A DNA stretch of 64,000 nucleotides from Pseudo-nitzschia pungens (Eukaryota; Bacillariophyta; Bacillariophyceae; Bacillariales; Bacillariaceae): the NCBI GenBank assembly GCA_037355855.1, contig CM074763.1, positions 124,001-188,000 of the forward strand, in the 5' to 3' direction. Made by a program: the position numbers and the translations under genes. Numbering within the stretch: the stretch's first letter is position 1; the number at the start of each line of letters is the position of its first letter. The notes under the pieces are model-generated. The model saw only the letters and a list, made by a program, of their open reading frames with translations. It was not told where the DNA came from and did no database searches. Below, piece by piece: positions 54,887-64,000 of the stretch.

Positions 54887-56807
54887 ATGATGCACCCTCA
54901 AAACGAGAGAAAGGCATTCACAGTTACCACTCCGACGCAAAGTAAGATTAGCACAACGATGATCGTCGATGCCTCCGTGGCTTCGGCGTGTCTGGAATTC
55001 CTTTGCAGCTCCTTCTGCGCGTACATCGAATCCTTCCTCGTGTCCCTGGGCATCCGCAACGGCCACTGGTCCGCGGAGGAGTGCTGGCACAACGGCGATG
55101 AATTGGAATGCCTCCGGAATAAGATGGATCGCATTGAGCGGTGTCTGTTTGCGGCAAGCAGCAACTCGGTGGATCTGTGGGAGCTCAGGGAACTGGCGCT
55201 CTCCGACGGTGGATTGGTGCGAGGTAAGATTGGAATCGGCGTTGAAATAGGCATTGGAAAAGGCATTGGAAACGGAGTCGGTAGTTTGTGAGATTGGGAT
55301 TCGCTCCGAGGTCCAGTGGAGTGCCGTGCTCCGGATGCCTTTCGAATTACTTCTTACTCACCGAAGAATCATGGTCAACACCTGCACAAATACAAACTGC
55401 TTCGTACTACTATGATGATTGTTGTTTCTCTTGTAGCTGGATACCGTCAAAAAGCGTGGCCAAAGCTCGTCGGTTTGGTGGAGGAAGACAGCGTTCCGGA
55501 ATTGATCCAGTCGCCCACATCGCTCCGATCATCCAGCAGCACTAATTCGTTCGCATGGAGTCCGAGCCATAACGACAGCAGCCTGTCGCTCCCGCAAGAG
55601 GAAAAGAATCATTCCGAGATAGAAGCCAGCGTCGATCTGATTCGCAGAGACGCGGGTCGATCAGTCATCTTCCGATACCACACCGAACCCATGACCGGAT
55701 CACCCGCAGTTCCGCCTTTTGCTAGCGAACGCCTGGCGCAGGTGCTCGAGAATACGATACGAAACGGGAATTCGTCGCTGCACTATTACCAGGGTTTGCA
55801 CGATATTGCGGGTGTCGTTCTCCACAACATGGACTACCAGGTCGACACGACGACGCAGATTCTCCAAAGAATCAGTCGCAGCCACTTGAGAGACGCCATG
55901 AGGGAAAACTTTTCCAACATCAACTGGTTCCTGAGCGTCCTGCTTCCGCCACTGGTGGAAAAGGTAGACCCCTACGTGCATTATTCGCTGCAGATTGCAC
56001 AGGTCGAACTGTCCACGGTGTGTCTGCCGTGGATGATCACCTGGTTCACCCACGACATACACGATCCGGAAACCGCCGGACGGCTTGTGGATGCCTTTTT
56101 GTCGGGACATCCTCTCATGCCGATTTATTTCGCCGTGGCGCTGATCACCCATCCGTTGCTCAAGCAGGAGCTCCTCAACAGCGACTCGACGGACGTTACG
56201 TCCATCTTTGTCGCAATCAAGGGCATGCCCCAGAGACTCAAGACTTCCACCGATGGGAGCGTTTTGCACCCGCATCAAAACGTGTCACTGCAGGAAGTCC
56301 TCGAGGATTGCATCACGATCATGTAAGTCGAACGAAACGGACCAAAAAGGCGATGCGTGCACCGTGAATGGTTTCGCTGTTTTTATTGTGACCAAACGCG
56401 TTGGTTTCTCACCAGTCTCGACGCGAATATTTTCGGACAGGAATCGAATGCCACCTCGTTCGTTGCTGGATCTAGTCGACTCCAATACCTACTCACGGTC
56501 GGAGCTGCTGCGAAGGATTTCCTCCATATCGCTCTTCAAGGCTCCGGCATCGTGGAGCATGGCCTCGGGCGGTTTGCCCAGATCCTGGAAGGAACTCAGC
56601 GAGATCGAGGGAACGACGTATTGCGTTCGTGCGAAGCTCGCCAGTGGCGTTCCCATGCTCATGAACACGGTTTCCCAATCGACGGTCATCCAAAGAAAAT
56701 CCTGGGGGAGCCGCAAATACACACAAAAGAGAAAGACGCTAAGAATCAAGAAACTCGTGAGAATCATTTTGGGAGACAGTACCAAAAATTCGATCAAGAG
56801 TTCGTGA
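54887..56807 (+). CDS. TBC-domain Rab GTPase-activating protein, TBC1D20 type
   Basis: Exons 54887-55223, 55437-56322 and 56441-56807 total 1590 nt, 529 residues. Both introns are GT-AG (GAG/GTAAGA to TTGTAG/CTGG; CAT/GTAAGT to GGACAG/GAAT). The N-terminal helix (MDRIERCLFAASS, ELRELALSDGGLVRAGYR) leads into KAWPKLVG. Both catalytic fingers of TBC GAPs are present: IRRDAGR (about 181-187, the IxxDxxR arginine finger) and YYQGLHDI (about 229-236, the YxQ glutamine finger). CLPWMITWFTHDIHD and SGHPLMPIYFAVALITH match TBC1D20, a GAP for Rab1-type GTPases in ER-Golgi traffic. The third exon continues with MPPRSLLDLVDSNTYS and a basic tail; the C-terminal membrane helix of animal TBC1D20 is not evident, so a further exon may be missed. 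The second Met (54959) is an alternative start. Confidence 0.85.
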
Positions 56808-59133
56808 AGAGAGAATTGTTTTGGTGACCACGAAAGGGGGTGCCAAAATCATGCGTTGGTGGGGCTAAAAGGGAAACCGAAGGCGTGCGGAGAGACTCAT
56901 TGAGGCACGGCGTTCATTGTATGTTGAAAACCGCTACTGCCGACAAAATGACGTGTTCGTAGCGACGAAGACTCGCTCGCTCTCGACAAGAGTCCATCTA
57001 TCTTCCAAGACGAAGAAACATAGACCTGCAGCTAGGCTGCAAGAACAGATGGGATCAAAGCACGACAGATTTTATTTGGATATGACAGCCATTGCCTCGA
57101 AAATGTGGAATGAGTAGCCGCGCGTGTTCCCTATTGAAGGAACGTCTGCGGAGGCTGAGAAAGAAAATACCGAATCCACGCAGGAGCGACAACCATTACT
57201 GATGGGATCAGAGCAACGTATCGAGTCCACGCAGGGGTGACAACCACAGCCTCCGACTAAAAGACAGATATGAACGATTCAACCTCAAGATATCGGCCTT
57301 CAAATATTGATGGGATCACAGCAATATACCGAGTCCACGCAGGGGTGACAATCACAGCCTCCGACGAACATACAGCTATGAACGCGCTTCAACCTCAAGA
57401 TATCAGCCTTCAATTATTGATGGGATCACAGCAATACACCAAGTCCACGAGAGGTGAAAACCGCAGCCTCGGACGAACTGAGAGGGTTGTGGTGATCCTC
57501 TTCCTACTCGTAGAACAAGGGAGCTCTTTTCCCAAACAATACGAAATGAACTCAAATCTGCTGAGCCTTGTTCGTTGATGTGAACAAGTAGGCCCCACGA
57601 CACGTCTATATTGCCTAAACCTGTGCAAGTGAGTTCGTTTGAAAAGTCTGTCCGATTGAATGCAAACAATACCCACTCGCCCAAGGGAGAAGCTAAGTGG
57701 AAAACCAATCAGAATCTGCCCTTGCAGTTTTCATCTACATGCACCAGGTCCCCCATAGTCCCCGAACGAGAGTAAGGGTGACCCTTGTAACTCTCTGAAA
57801 GAAGAATAGTCACTGTAAAAGATGGTCGCAGCTGTATAGGAATAGTACACTTCCATGGCATGGTGAAAAAGACTATCTAGAGTACGCTCATTTGGGACGG
57901 AAAATTGATGAGGAACACGAGTCGAATCAATGATCCTTGCAACAGTTTCCATATTATATATTCTCTAAAATGATTCAACTCCTTAGAGCACAGCAATTTG
58001 TGCGTTCTCCATGATTCTTCACAATCTTAAAGTGTGCAGAATAGATACTGATCGCATGAAGTAGTGTGAAATATAATTTATTACCATACCGGTAAGTTCA
58101 TGCCATACCTTTTCTTCGTACGAACTCTTTCTCAAAATAGAAGTAATAAGCACCACAATGGAGTCACGAAGCAATCGAAAGATGAGGGAAGTGTGCCGTT
58201 GGCTGGATGAAACGTTTAGGTCGTACCCGTACAAGTACAAGTAAGATCTTAACATTAATAACGGTGCGCATTCAGAATAATCGAAGACAACCTCTACATC
58301 GCAAGATTATCGTAAGACCTGTTACGGGATCATGAAAAAGCCTTTTAAAATCGTACGAACCAAAGTAACCGTAAACATAAGGATTTACCGCACTCTACGG
58401 ACGTGAGACTTACTTGCGCAAACAGAGCGAAGTTCAAAACAAGAGAAAAAAATACTGTACCGTAACCTTACCGGTAACTTACCGGTATTTTACAACTTGA
58501 AACTTATCATCTCGAAGACAATGACTGAAAATAATCATTCTGTACGTTCAAGGAATACCTACCGGTAAGGTTATTGCATGCTGGTCGTGGTACCGGTAAG
58601 GATTTACGGTAGGTAGCTCGCACGCGCCGCTCCTGACCCCGAAAAATTCGAAATGACATTTTGTGGCTCTCTCACATACACGACTAGGACACAAGATGCA
58701 AAATTAATTACAAGCCCTCCACGCATTTTTTTCGGAACTTTGGCAAACGTTGCTGCCGCCACTTCTTCCATTGAGAACCGAAACCAATACATGTGTGACG
58801 AAAAAAATCACAAACATCATTCTTTTACGATAACTTCGAAAATTCCCATCCCAAATCGATCCAAACGAACGTTTCGCACGATCCCGCTTCCCGACAGATC
58901 TACGTCCGACTTCTTGCCAAGGCAAACAAGATCGGGATCCATCCAATAGAACAGGACACTTGAATACTCCGGAGCCACGAAACTTCCGAGTACTCGTGCG
59001 CTATTCCACACTACATCTACCCTTCCGGTTTGATATTCGATCCGGGAAACCTCCCCGTGGACACGCGATTGGATTGAATCCAATCTGTATTTTGAATGCA
59101 TTGCAGTCTTCGACAATCCGAACGACCGAAACG
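56808..59133. other. Intergenic region with 108-110-bp tandem repeat
   Basis: Contains the tandem repeat at about 57173-57475, then sequence with a minus-strand frame of 73 codons (57731-57952) that has no recognised motif, and ACCGGT/GGTAAGG DNA at 58080-58600. The part after 58650 is likely the promoter and leader of the epimerase gene. Confidence 0.55.
57173..57475. repeat. Tandem repeat, period about 108-110 bp
   Basis: The word TGATGGGATCA recurs at 57200, 57308 and 57418, each followed by CGAGTCCACGCAGGGGTGAC-like sequence, CAGCCTCCGA, and TTCAACCTCAAGATATC. There are two full copies, a partial third and a degenerate start at 57173. Confidence 0.8.
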
Positions 59134-60695
59134 ATGTGTTCCTGGACCAAGTTGGATTCCGGAAACTATGAAACACCCGGCAAACGAAACGGGAACCGAG
59201 CTACCTTTGTGAGGTATTGCGCATCCCTGTTGTTTCTGAGCGCAGGCATCAACATTTACACCATGTTCCAGCTATCCCGTCAGACGCAGTTGGAGATCGA
59301 CCAAGAGAACAGTAGCCTGTACACGAGCATTTCTCACCAGCGAGTAGATCCCGCCGCCTTTGAAACGGGGGCGGTTGCTGCGGCGCTCCCAAGGCTGTCC
59401 CACCCGCAATCCATGTACCGAGAGACGAGCCAGCGCATGACCCAGGCCAAGATCGAGCAGCTAAAGGGACCCGACGGACCCAAGTTCGCCGTGCTGGTCA
59501 CCGGGGCGGCGGGATTCATCGGAATGCACACGGCAATCGAGCTCAAGCGGCTGGGGATGACGCCCATCGGATACGACAACGTCAACGAATACTACTCGGT
59601 GGAACTCAAGGAGTCCCGCATCGGTGAGCTCCGCAAACGCGGCATCGACTTTGTGCGCGGCGACGTCTGCGACGTGTCCAAGCTCAAGGCCACCGTCCGG
59701 AAGCACAACATTACCCGGTTCATCCACCTGGCGGCGCAGGCCGGTGTCCGGTACAGCCTGGACCACCCACTCGAATACACGCGCAACAACGTCGACTGCA
59801 CCGTGGATGTGCTCGAGGTCATGGTAGAGCTGGGCCTGACCGAAGACCCGCTCGTCTACGCCTCGTCGTCGAGCGTGTACGGGAACAACGTTCGGATTCC
59901 CTTCCGGGAGACGGATCCGGTCGAGGACCCGGCCTCGCTGTACGCGGCCACCAAACGCAGCGACGAGCTCATTGCCCACACCTATTTCAATCTCTACAAC
60001 ATTTCCAGCATCGGGCTGCGATTCTTTACGGTGTACGGGCCGTTCGGGAGGTGCGTGTTGCGAATGCGTCTATTGTATTACCGCTACGTGCCGGGTTGGA
60101 GGGATGAAAATGCTCGCCGTTTTGTTCGTTTTTTGTTTTCAGTTTTATCGGTTTGTTTCTCACCGAGTGACTGCTCTTTCGCTTCCGCTCGCGGACTCGA
60201 TCTGCCGTGCTGTGCAATGCCATGCCGTGCAATGAAATTACATGAAATGCAATGCAATGTTGCAATGCACCATGTCCCGCCAGACCGGACATGGCACCCT
60301 GGATCTTTACGGACAAGATTTCCAACAACCAAACCATCCGCGTCTTCAACCACGGCAAGTCCAAGCGGGACTTTACTTTCGTCGGGGACATTGTCCAGGG
60401 CATCGTCCACTCGCTGTTTGTCAACACCGGACGGCCCGAGCTCGTCAATTTGGGCAACGGACACCCGGTAGTGCTGGCCGACTTCGTCCGGATCGTCGAG
60501 GAGCGGGTGGGACAAAAAGCACTCATCGAGTCGGTCGGCATGCAAAAGGGTGACGTGCCAACGACGTATGCGGACGTGACCAAGGCCCGCTATCTGCTCG
60601 GGTACAACCCGCAAACGAGCATCGAGGAGGGGATTGCCGCCTTTGTCGAGTGGTTTCGGGATCACGACGCATCTCGGTACAAAATGACGTCGTAA
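59134..60695 (+). CDS. UDP-glucuronate 4-epimerase, type II membrane form
   Basis: Exons 59134-60050 and 60284-60695 total 1329 nt, 442 residues; the 233-bp intron is GT-AG (GGGAG/GTGCGT to CGCCAG/ACCGG). A signal-anchor helix lies near residues 27-48 (YCASLLFLSAGINIYTMF), so the catalytic domain is lumenal. The short-chain dehydrogenase fold is clear: VTGAAGFIG (122-130) for NAD binding, YDNVNEYYSVELK, HLAAQAGVRYS, YASSSSVYGNN (242-252), and the catalytic YAATK with Tyr270 and Lys274. Exon 2 has RDFTFVGDIVQG, VNLGNGHPV and GDVPTTYADVTKARYLLGY. Such enzymes interconvert UDP-glucuronate and UDP-galacturonate, donors for acidic polysaccharides, in Golgi or ER. The ATG at 59134 is preferred over the longer TTG-started frame. 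Confidence 0.88.
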
Positions 60696-62804
60696 CCAAG
60701 CCGCAGTCACACATCGAATCATATCGACCTTTGAATTTGCTGCGAATGAATCCATCCATCCATTCAGTCGAAACGCAACAAACTGCAAAAAAATCGCTGC
60801 GAGCATCCAATTAGATGCATCGTCAACAAGCGAAACAACACGGATTCCAAACGCAAAAGTGCTCGAACAGTATCTTGGGAAATTGTTTTCTCGATCCAAC
60901 TTTGAAATATGCGCCGTTGTGAAATGTCGGACAGTTTGTGATTCCGGGGACCGGTTCTGCACATCGGTGCGATGTATCGCGGTGCGATGCGATGGATTGC
61001 ATCCAATGGAAGCCAAACGAAGCCAGACACTGCAATGTGATGCAATGAAATGGCGCATTATCCTGCAGTCACACGCACATATTTCACCAAGAAATGTTAA
61101 CTATGTGATAGAACGATAGAGATAATGACACGCAACGAATAGCTTTGATCTGCTCTCTCTGTTACTTTGTTGGGGAGAAAGTATCCACAACTTCTCGGAT
61201 AGGTATACAGTCGCAGCTAAAACATATATCTGCGATTGGGAATCGATCCGTCCGGTGGAGTGCTGGTCGCTGTCATGCGAATGTAGCGCGTCTTCGGGGT
61301 ACAACCATTTTTTGTTTCGTTCTCTTTCTTTTGTTGTACGAACTTCCGTATTATTTTCGGTGTTTGCTAGACAAAATAGAGCCGTGAACTCTTCGTGGGG
61401 CACGAGACATGTGGGATGCAGTGGTCAGATTTCAGCCACGAACTGCCTTCTGCCGTTGATTCCTTAACAAAAGGAGATTAACGCCGAACTTTTTCGAAGT
61501 GCTAGGTCGCAACCGATGAATCTTTCTGCGTTTGTCAGCATTCCGACTTTGGCATCTGTAAGCTGGTCAAAGAATTTGGTTAAAACAACAATTTTTGAGC
61601 GAGGAGAATTTCCTTTTAAAAGAGTTATTTTTTTAAAATCTGCCTTCTTGAAGCGTTCTCCAATAATTGCATTGCAGATGATTTCTATCTGATGTGACGA
61701 CCGTCCTTGCTTTACTGGAAAAATGTACTAACACTTGAGGTCGCTCATGTTGCTTGGATCAAAGGGCTCGTTCCTTAGGATATTTTTGGCATCCTCCTTT
61801 TGCTGGTGCTACTTCTGCTACTAAGATTACTTGTTATTAGTAACACCTGCGATTTGGGAAGTTTTGCACCGGCGATCGACCTCAGGAATCCCTCACCGCT
61901 GGTAATAGTAGCCAGTAGTATTGCTAGCAAGCAAACTCGAAAGTTTAAAGACGATAGCAGCAAAACAAGGAATCTAGAATCTTTTGGATTGTGTCAAGCT
62001 TGTGCTACAACAAGCTTGTTCGTGTTGTCCACCATGATTGTTGTGCTTCGCAACGTGCAATCCAAACCATCACTACTGCTACCAATCAAAGCATGTGCTT
62101 TTCAATGTGCTAGTACTACTACTACTACTAGTTCTTCTAGTATGCCGCGACAGGCGACAAAGCATTAAGCATCATGGAAAGAATCTTGTATCGAAATAAA
62201 TTGCTGTCGAAAACACGATTATTACCAGGTATGAAGCAGTTTGCAAACACACAATGAGTGCTACTAGTAGTAGCTTCTAGTAGTATTAGCTAGAAAAAGC
62301 TTCGAAGCTTCCATTGTTTTATTACTACAGTAGTGTCTTCAATAAAGAACACATTACTAATAATAGTATCATCATTATCATGATTATTCTTGTCAAAATC
62401 GAAACTCCTGGCAAGTGCTTTACCGAACGAAATTCTTCCTTCCGGTGCAAGCAACTCTGACTCTTCTCCCAGTACGTACCGACTTATTCCCACTGGTGGT
62501 CACAAAGACCTTGCTCCCGCTCCTCTTCCGGTTGTTGTTGCTGCCGCGCAGAGTTCTTTGGGTTCCGCCCCGGCGCATCGCCACCGACTCTTCGCACATT
62601 CGATGGATGCGGAGCATCGAGCATTGGACATTCTTTCCACAACATTTTGGTCTGTTTGTTGCGTGACGTCGGGCTCGATGCACGCACATCGACTTGGTTC
62701 CATTTGCGTTCCCATTGAGATCCAAACCCGCCACCCGCACGCAACACAATTTTCTGTCACTACTCTGACACATACTTCACTCTTGACCGTTCAATCTTGA
62801 CCAT
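60696..62804. other. Convergent intergenic region
   Basis: Holds CCATC repeats near 60755, a region rich in GCGATG words (60965-61045), an ACTAGT-type island (62110-62150 and 62256-62290), and GC-richer DNA from 62400 to the stop of the oxidoreductase gene. Open frames here lack motifs. No gene supported. Confidence 0.55.
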
Positions 62805-62808
62805 TCAA

Positions 62809-62839
<31 letters not shown>

Positions 62840-64000
62840 GCGGCGGTTCGAGACGTACGACGGCATTGGTTTCCAGGGACCGTTTCGCCGCTTCGGCGAC
62901 CTGCTGGACGCGAATGACGTCGTCCCGGGTCACGGGCCATTCCGCGACGCCGAGGAGCGCGTCCGCAAAGGCGTCCACCTCGTTCGCAAAGGCGTCCCGG
63001 AACCTGGTGTCGAAGCTGTGCAAGAGGCGGGAGGAATGACCCCCGTCGAACCCGGACCATTTCGTGTTCGTCTCGGGGGGGTTGCCGATTTCGATGCCGC
63101 CGGTGGAACCAAAGAACTCGCAGCGCTGGTCGTATCCGCGGGCCGAGAAACGGTGGAGGGCAATGGTGGCAACGGTGCCCCCCGCAGTGGTGAGGACCAT
63201 GGTGGCGTTGTCCTGGATGTTGCGCTCGGCGAGTTCCTCATTGGAGGACGACCCGCAGGCAAAGACGGTCTCGATCTCACCGCCGCCGTCGTTGCCGCTT
63301 CCGAGCGCCCAGCGCAAAAAATCCACGTCGTGAACGCACAAATCGGAAAAAATGTTCCCCCCCTCGATCAAAAAATCCAGCGAGGGACCGGGGGAGTCCC
63401 CAAAGACGACGCGGGCGCTCGACACGGTTCCGATGGCCTTCTCTCGGAGCAATCTCGCCGCGTGTGCGTAACTGGCATCGAAGCGCCGCTGAAAGCCGCA
63501 GCAGAGCGGCACGTTGCTCGACCCATCGCCGCTGTTCTCGCAGAAAGCGTAGAGTTCCGATATTTCCGCGGGGGATTCGGCCACGGGCTTTTCCACAAAG
63601 ATTCCCAGCCCGTGCGCGGCGGCGGTTCGGATGCAGTCTCCGTGAGAGGGAGTGGGGGTGGCCACCAGCACTCCGTCCAGCGTCGTTTGTTTCGGATGCG
63701 AATGCGAATGCAAATCACCCGTCCCCAATCGAAATCGATCCAGGGCACTCTCCAGGTCTCCAAAGGCCAGCGTCTGAAACCAAAACCAATCGGAAAGAAA
63801 ACACCGGCAGAAAAAGAAGGAAAAAGATTGCATCAACGTCAGCGTTGCTTTTGCGCGGTGCCATGGAGATGCAGTGCGCTCTGATGCTTTTTCTTTTTCT
63901 TTTGCATTTGACTTTGCATTTGCACGGCACTCACTGAATACGCATCCGCCACGGCTTCCGCGGCGTCCCGATCGGTATCGCAAACCCCACACAGCTCGAA
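62805..64000 (-). CDS. GFO/IDH/MocA family NAD(P)-dependent oxidoreductase, N-terminus beyond the right edge
   Basis: Two exons are visible on the minus strand: 64000-63935 (reading FELCGVCDTDRDAAEAVADA, the end of the Rossmann beta-alpha-beta unit) and 63773-62805. The intron is GT-AG (TCA/GTGAGT to TTTCAG/ACG, phase 0, 161 bp). The catalytic motif of the family is EKPVAES, preceded by DGVLVATPTPSH. After it come CCGFQRRFD, GGNIFSDLCVHDVDFLRWAL and the substrate-domain strands FFGSTGGIEIGN. The C-terminus is a run of Pro then Ser residues. Members of this family oxidise sugars or inositols (inositol 2-dehydrogenase type); the substrate is not determined here. At least 345 residues are seen; the GxGxxG nucleotide motif lies outside the window. 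Confidence 0.85.

Noticed and set aside
57731..57952. Minus-strand 73-codon frame as a retrotransposon remnant
   Set aside because: No reverse transcriptase, RNase H or integrase motif is visible.
58960..59133. N-terminal extension of the epimerase from a TTG codon
   Set aside because: The ATG at 59134 gives a normal signal anchor; the extension has no Met and no conserved feature.

Overview
This window looks like nuclear DNA of a diatom (stramenopile), probably a pennate species; the species cannot be fixed from sequence alone. Reasons: single-exon or few-exon genes with GT-AG introns of about 115-340 bp; ER-type signal peptides followed by plastid presequences (an ANA/F cleavage site at the start of the 33.1 kb protein, twin-arginine lumen signals in two others); a secreted Cys-rich protein with a very long Pro-Ser repeat tract; a DUF285 (BspA-type) repeat protein; a CRAL-TRIO plus DUF6824 protein; and an HSF-type factor. 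No bacterial operon, phage, CRISPR array, rRNA or convincing tRNA was seen.

Layout. 0-2.9 kb: minus-strand surface-protein gene running off the left edge. 6.4-7.7 kb: phytochelatin synthase-like gene. 7.7-12.7 kb: repeat-rich, almost gene-free DNA with ACTAGTAC islands, a composite tandem array and a decayed coding fragment. 12.7-14.7 kb: CCDC25-like NFACT-R domain fused to an RWD domain. 16.4-18.4 kb: CRAL-TRIO/DUF6824 gene. 20.2-22.2 kb: probable pseudogene, then a diatom-type gene of unknown function. 23.1-26.4 kb: DUF285 repeat protein. 26.4-31.3 kb: noncoding DNA with a terminal-inverted-repeat element. 31.3-33.9 kb: a divergent pair, one two-helix membrane protein and one plastid protein. 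34.8-37.0 kb: four-exon HSF gene. 38.7-40.8 kb: membrane-anchored GH16 glucanase. 42.2-43.0 kb: PsbP-like lumenal protein. 43.6-49.1 kb: DDB1 orthologue. 50.7-52.4 kb: aminoacylase-1. 53.1-53.6 kb: small thylakoid-lumen protein. 54.9-56.8 kb: TBC1D20-type Rab GAP. 59.1-60.7 kb: UDP-glucuronate 4-epimerase. 62.8-64.0 kb: GFO/IDH/MocA oxidoreductase running off the right edge.

Exon structures were worked out by hand. In the multi-exon genes (CRAL-TRIO, HSF, GH16, PsbP, DDB1, TBC, epimerase) the joined exon lengths divide by three and the joins restore conserved motifs. The genes do not form one pathway. They are ordinary eukaryotic neighbours: photosynthesis (PsbP-like, two further plastid proteins), cell wall or storage glucan and sugar nucleotide metabolism (GH16, epimerase), trafficking (CRAL-TRIO, TBC), metal detoxification, transcription and ubiquitin-linked repair. 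Two background patterns stand out: intergenic DNA is saturated with palindromic words of the ACCGGT/TTACGGTAA/AAGGTTA type, and many genes have short tandem repeats abutting their start or stop codons.
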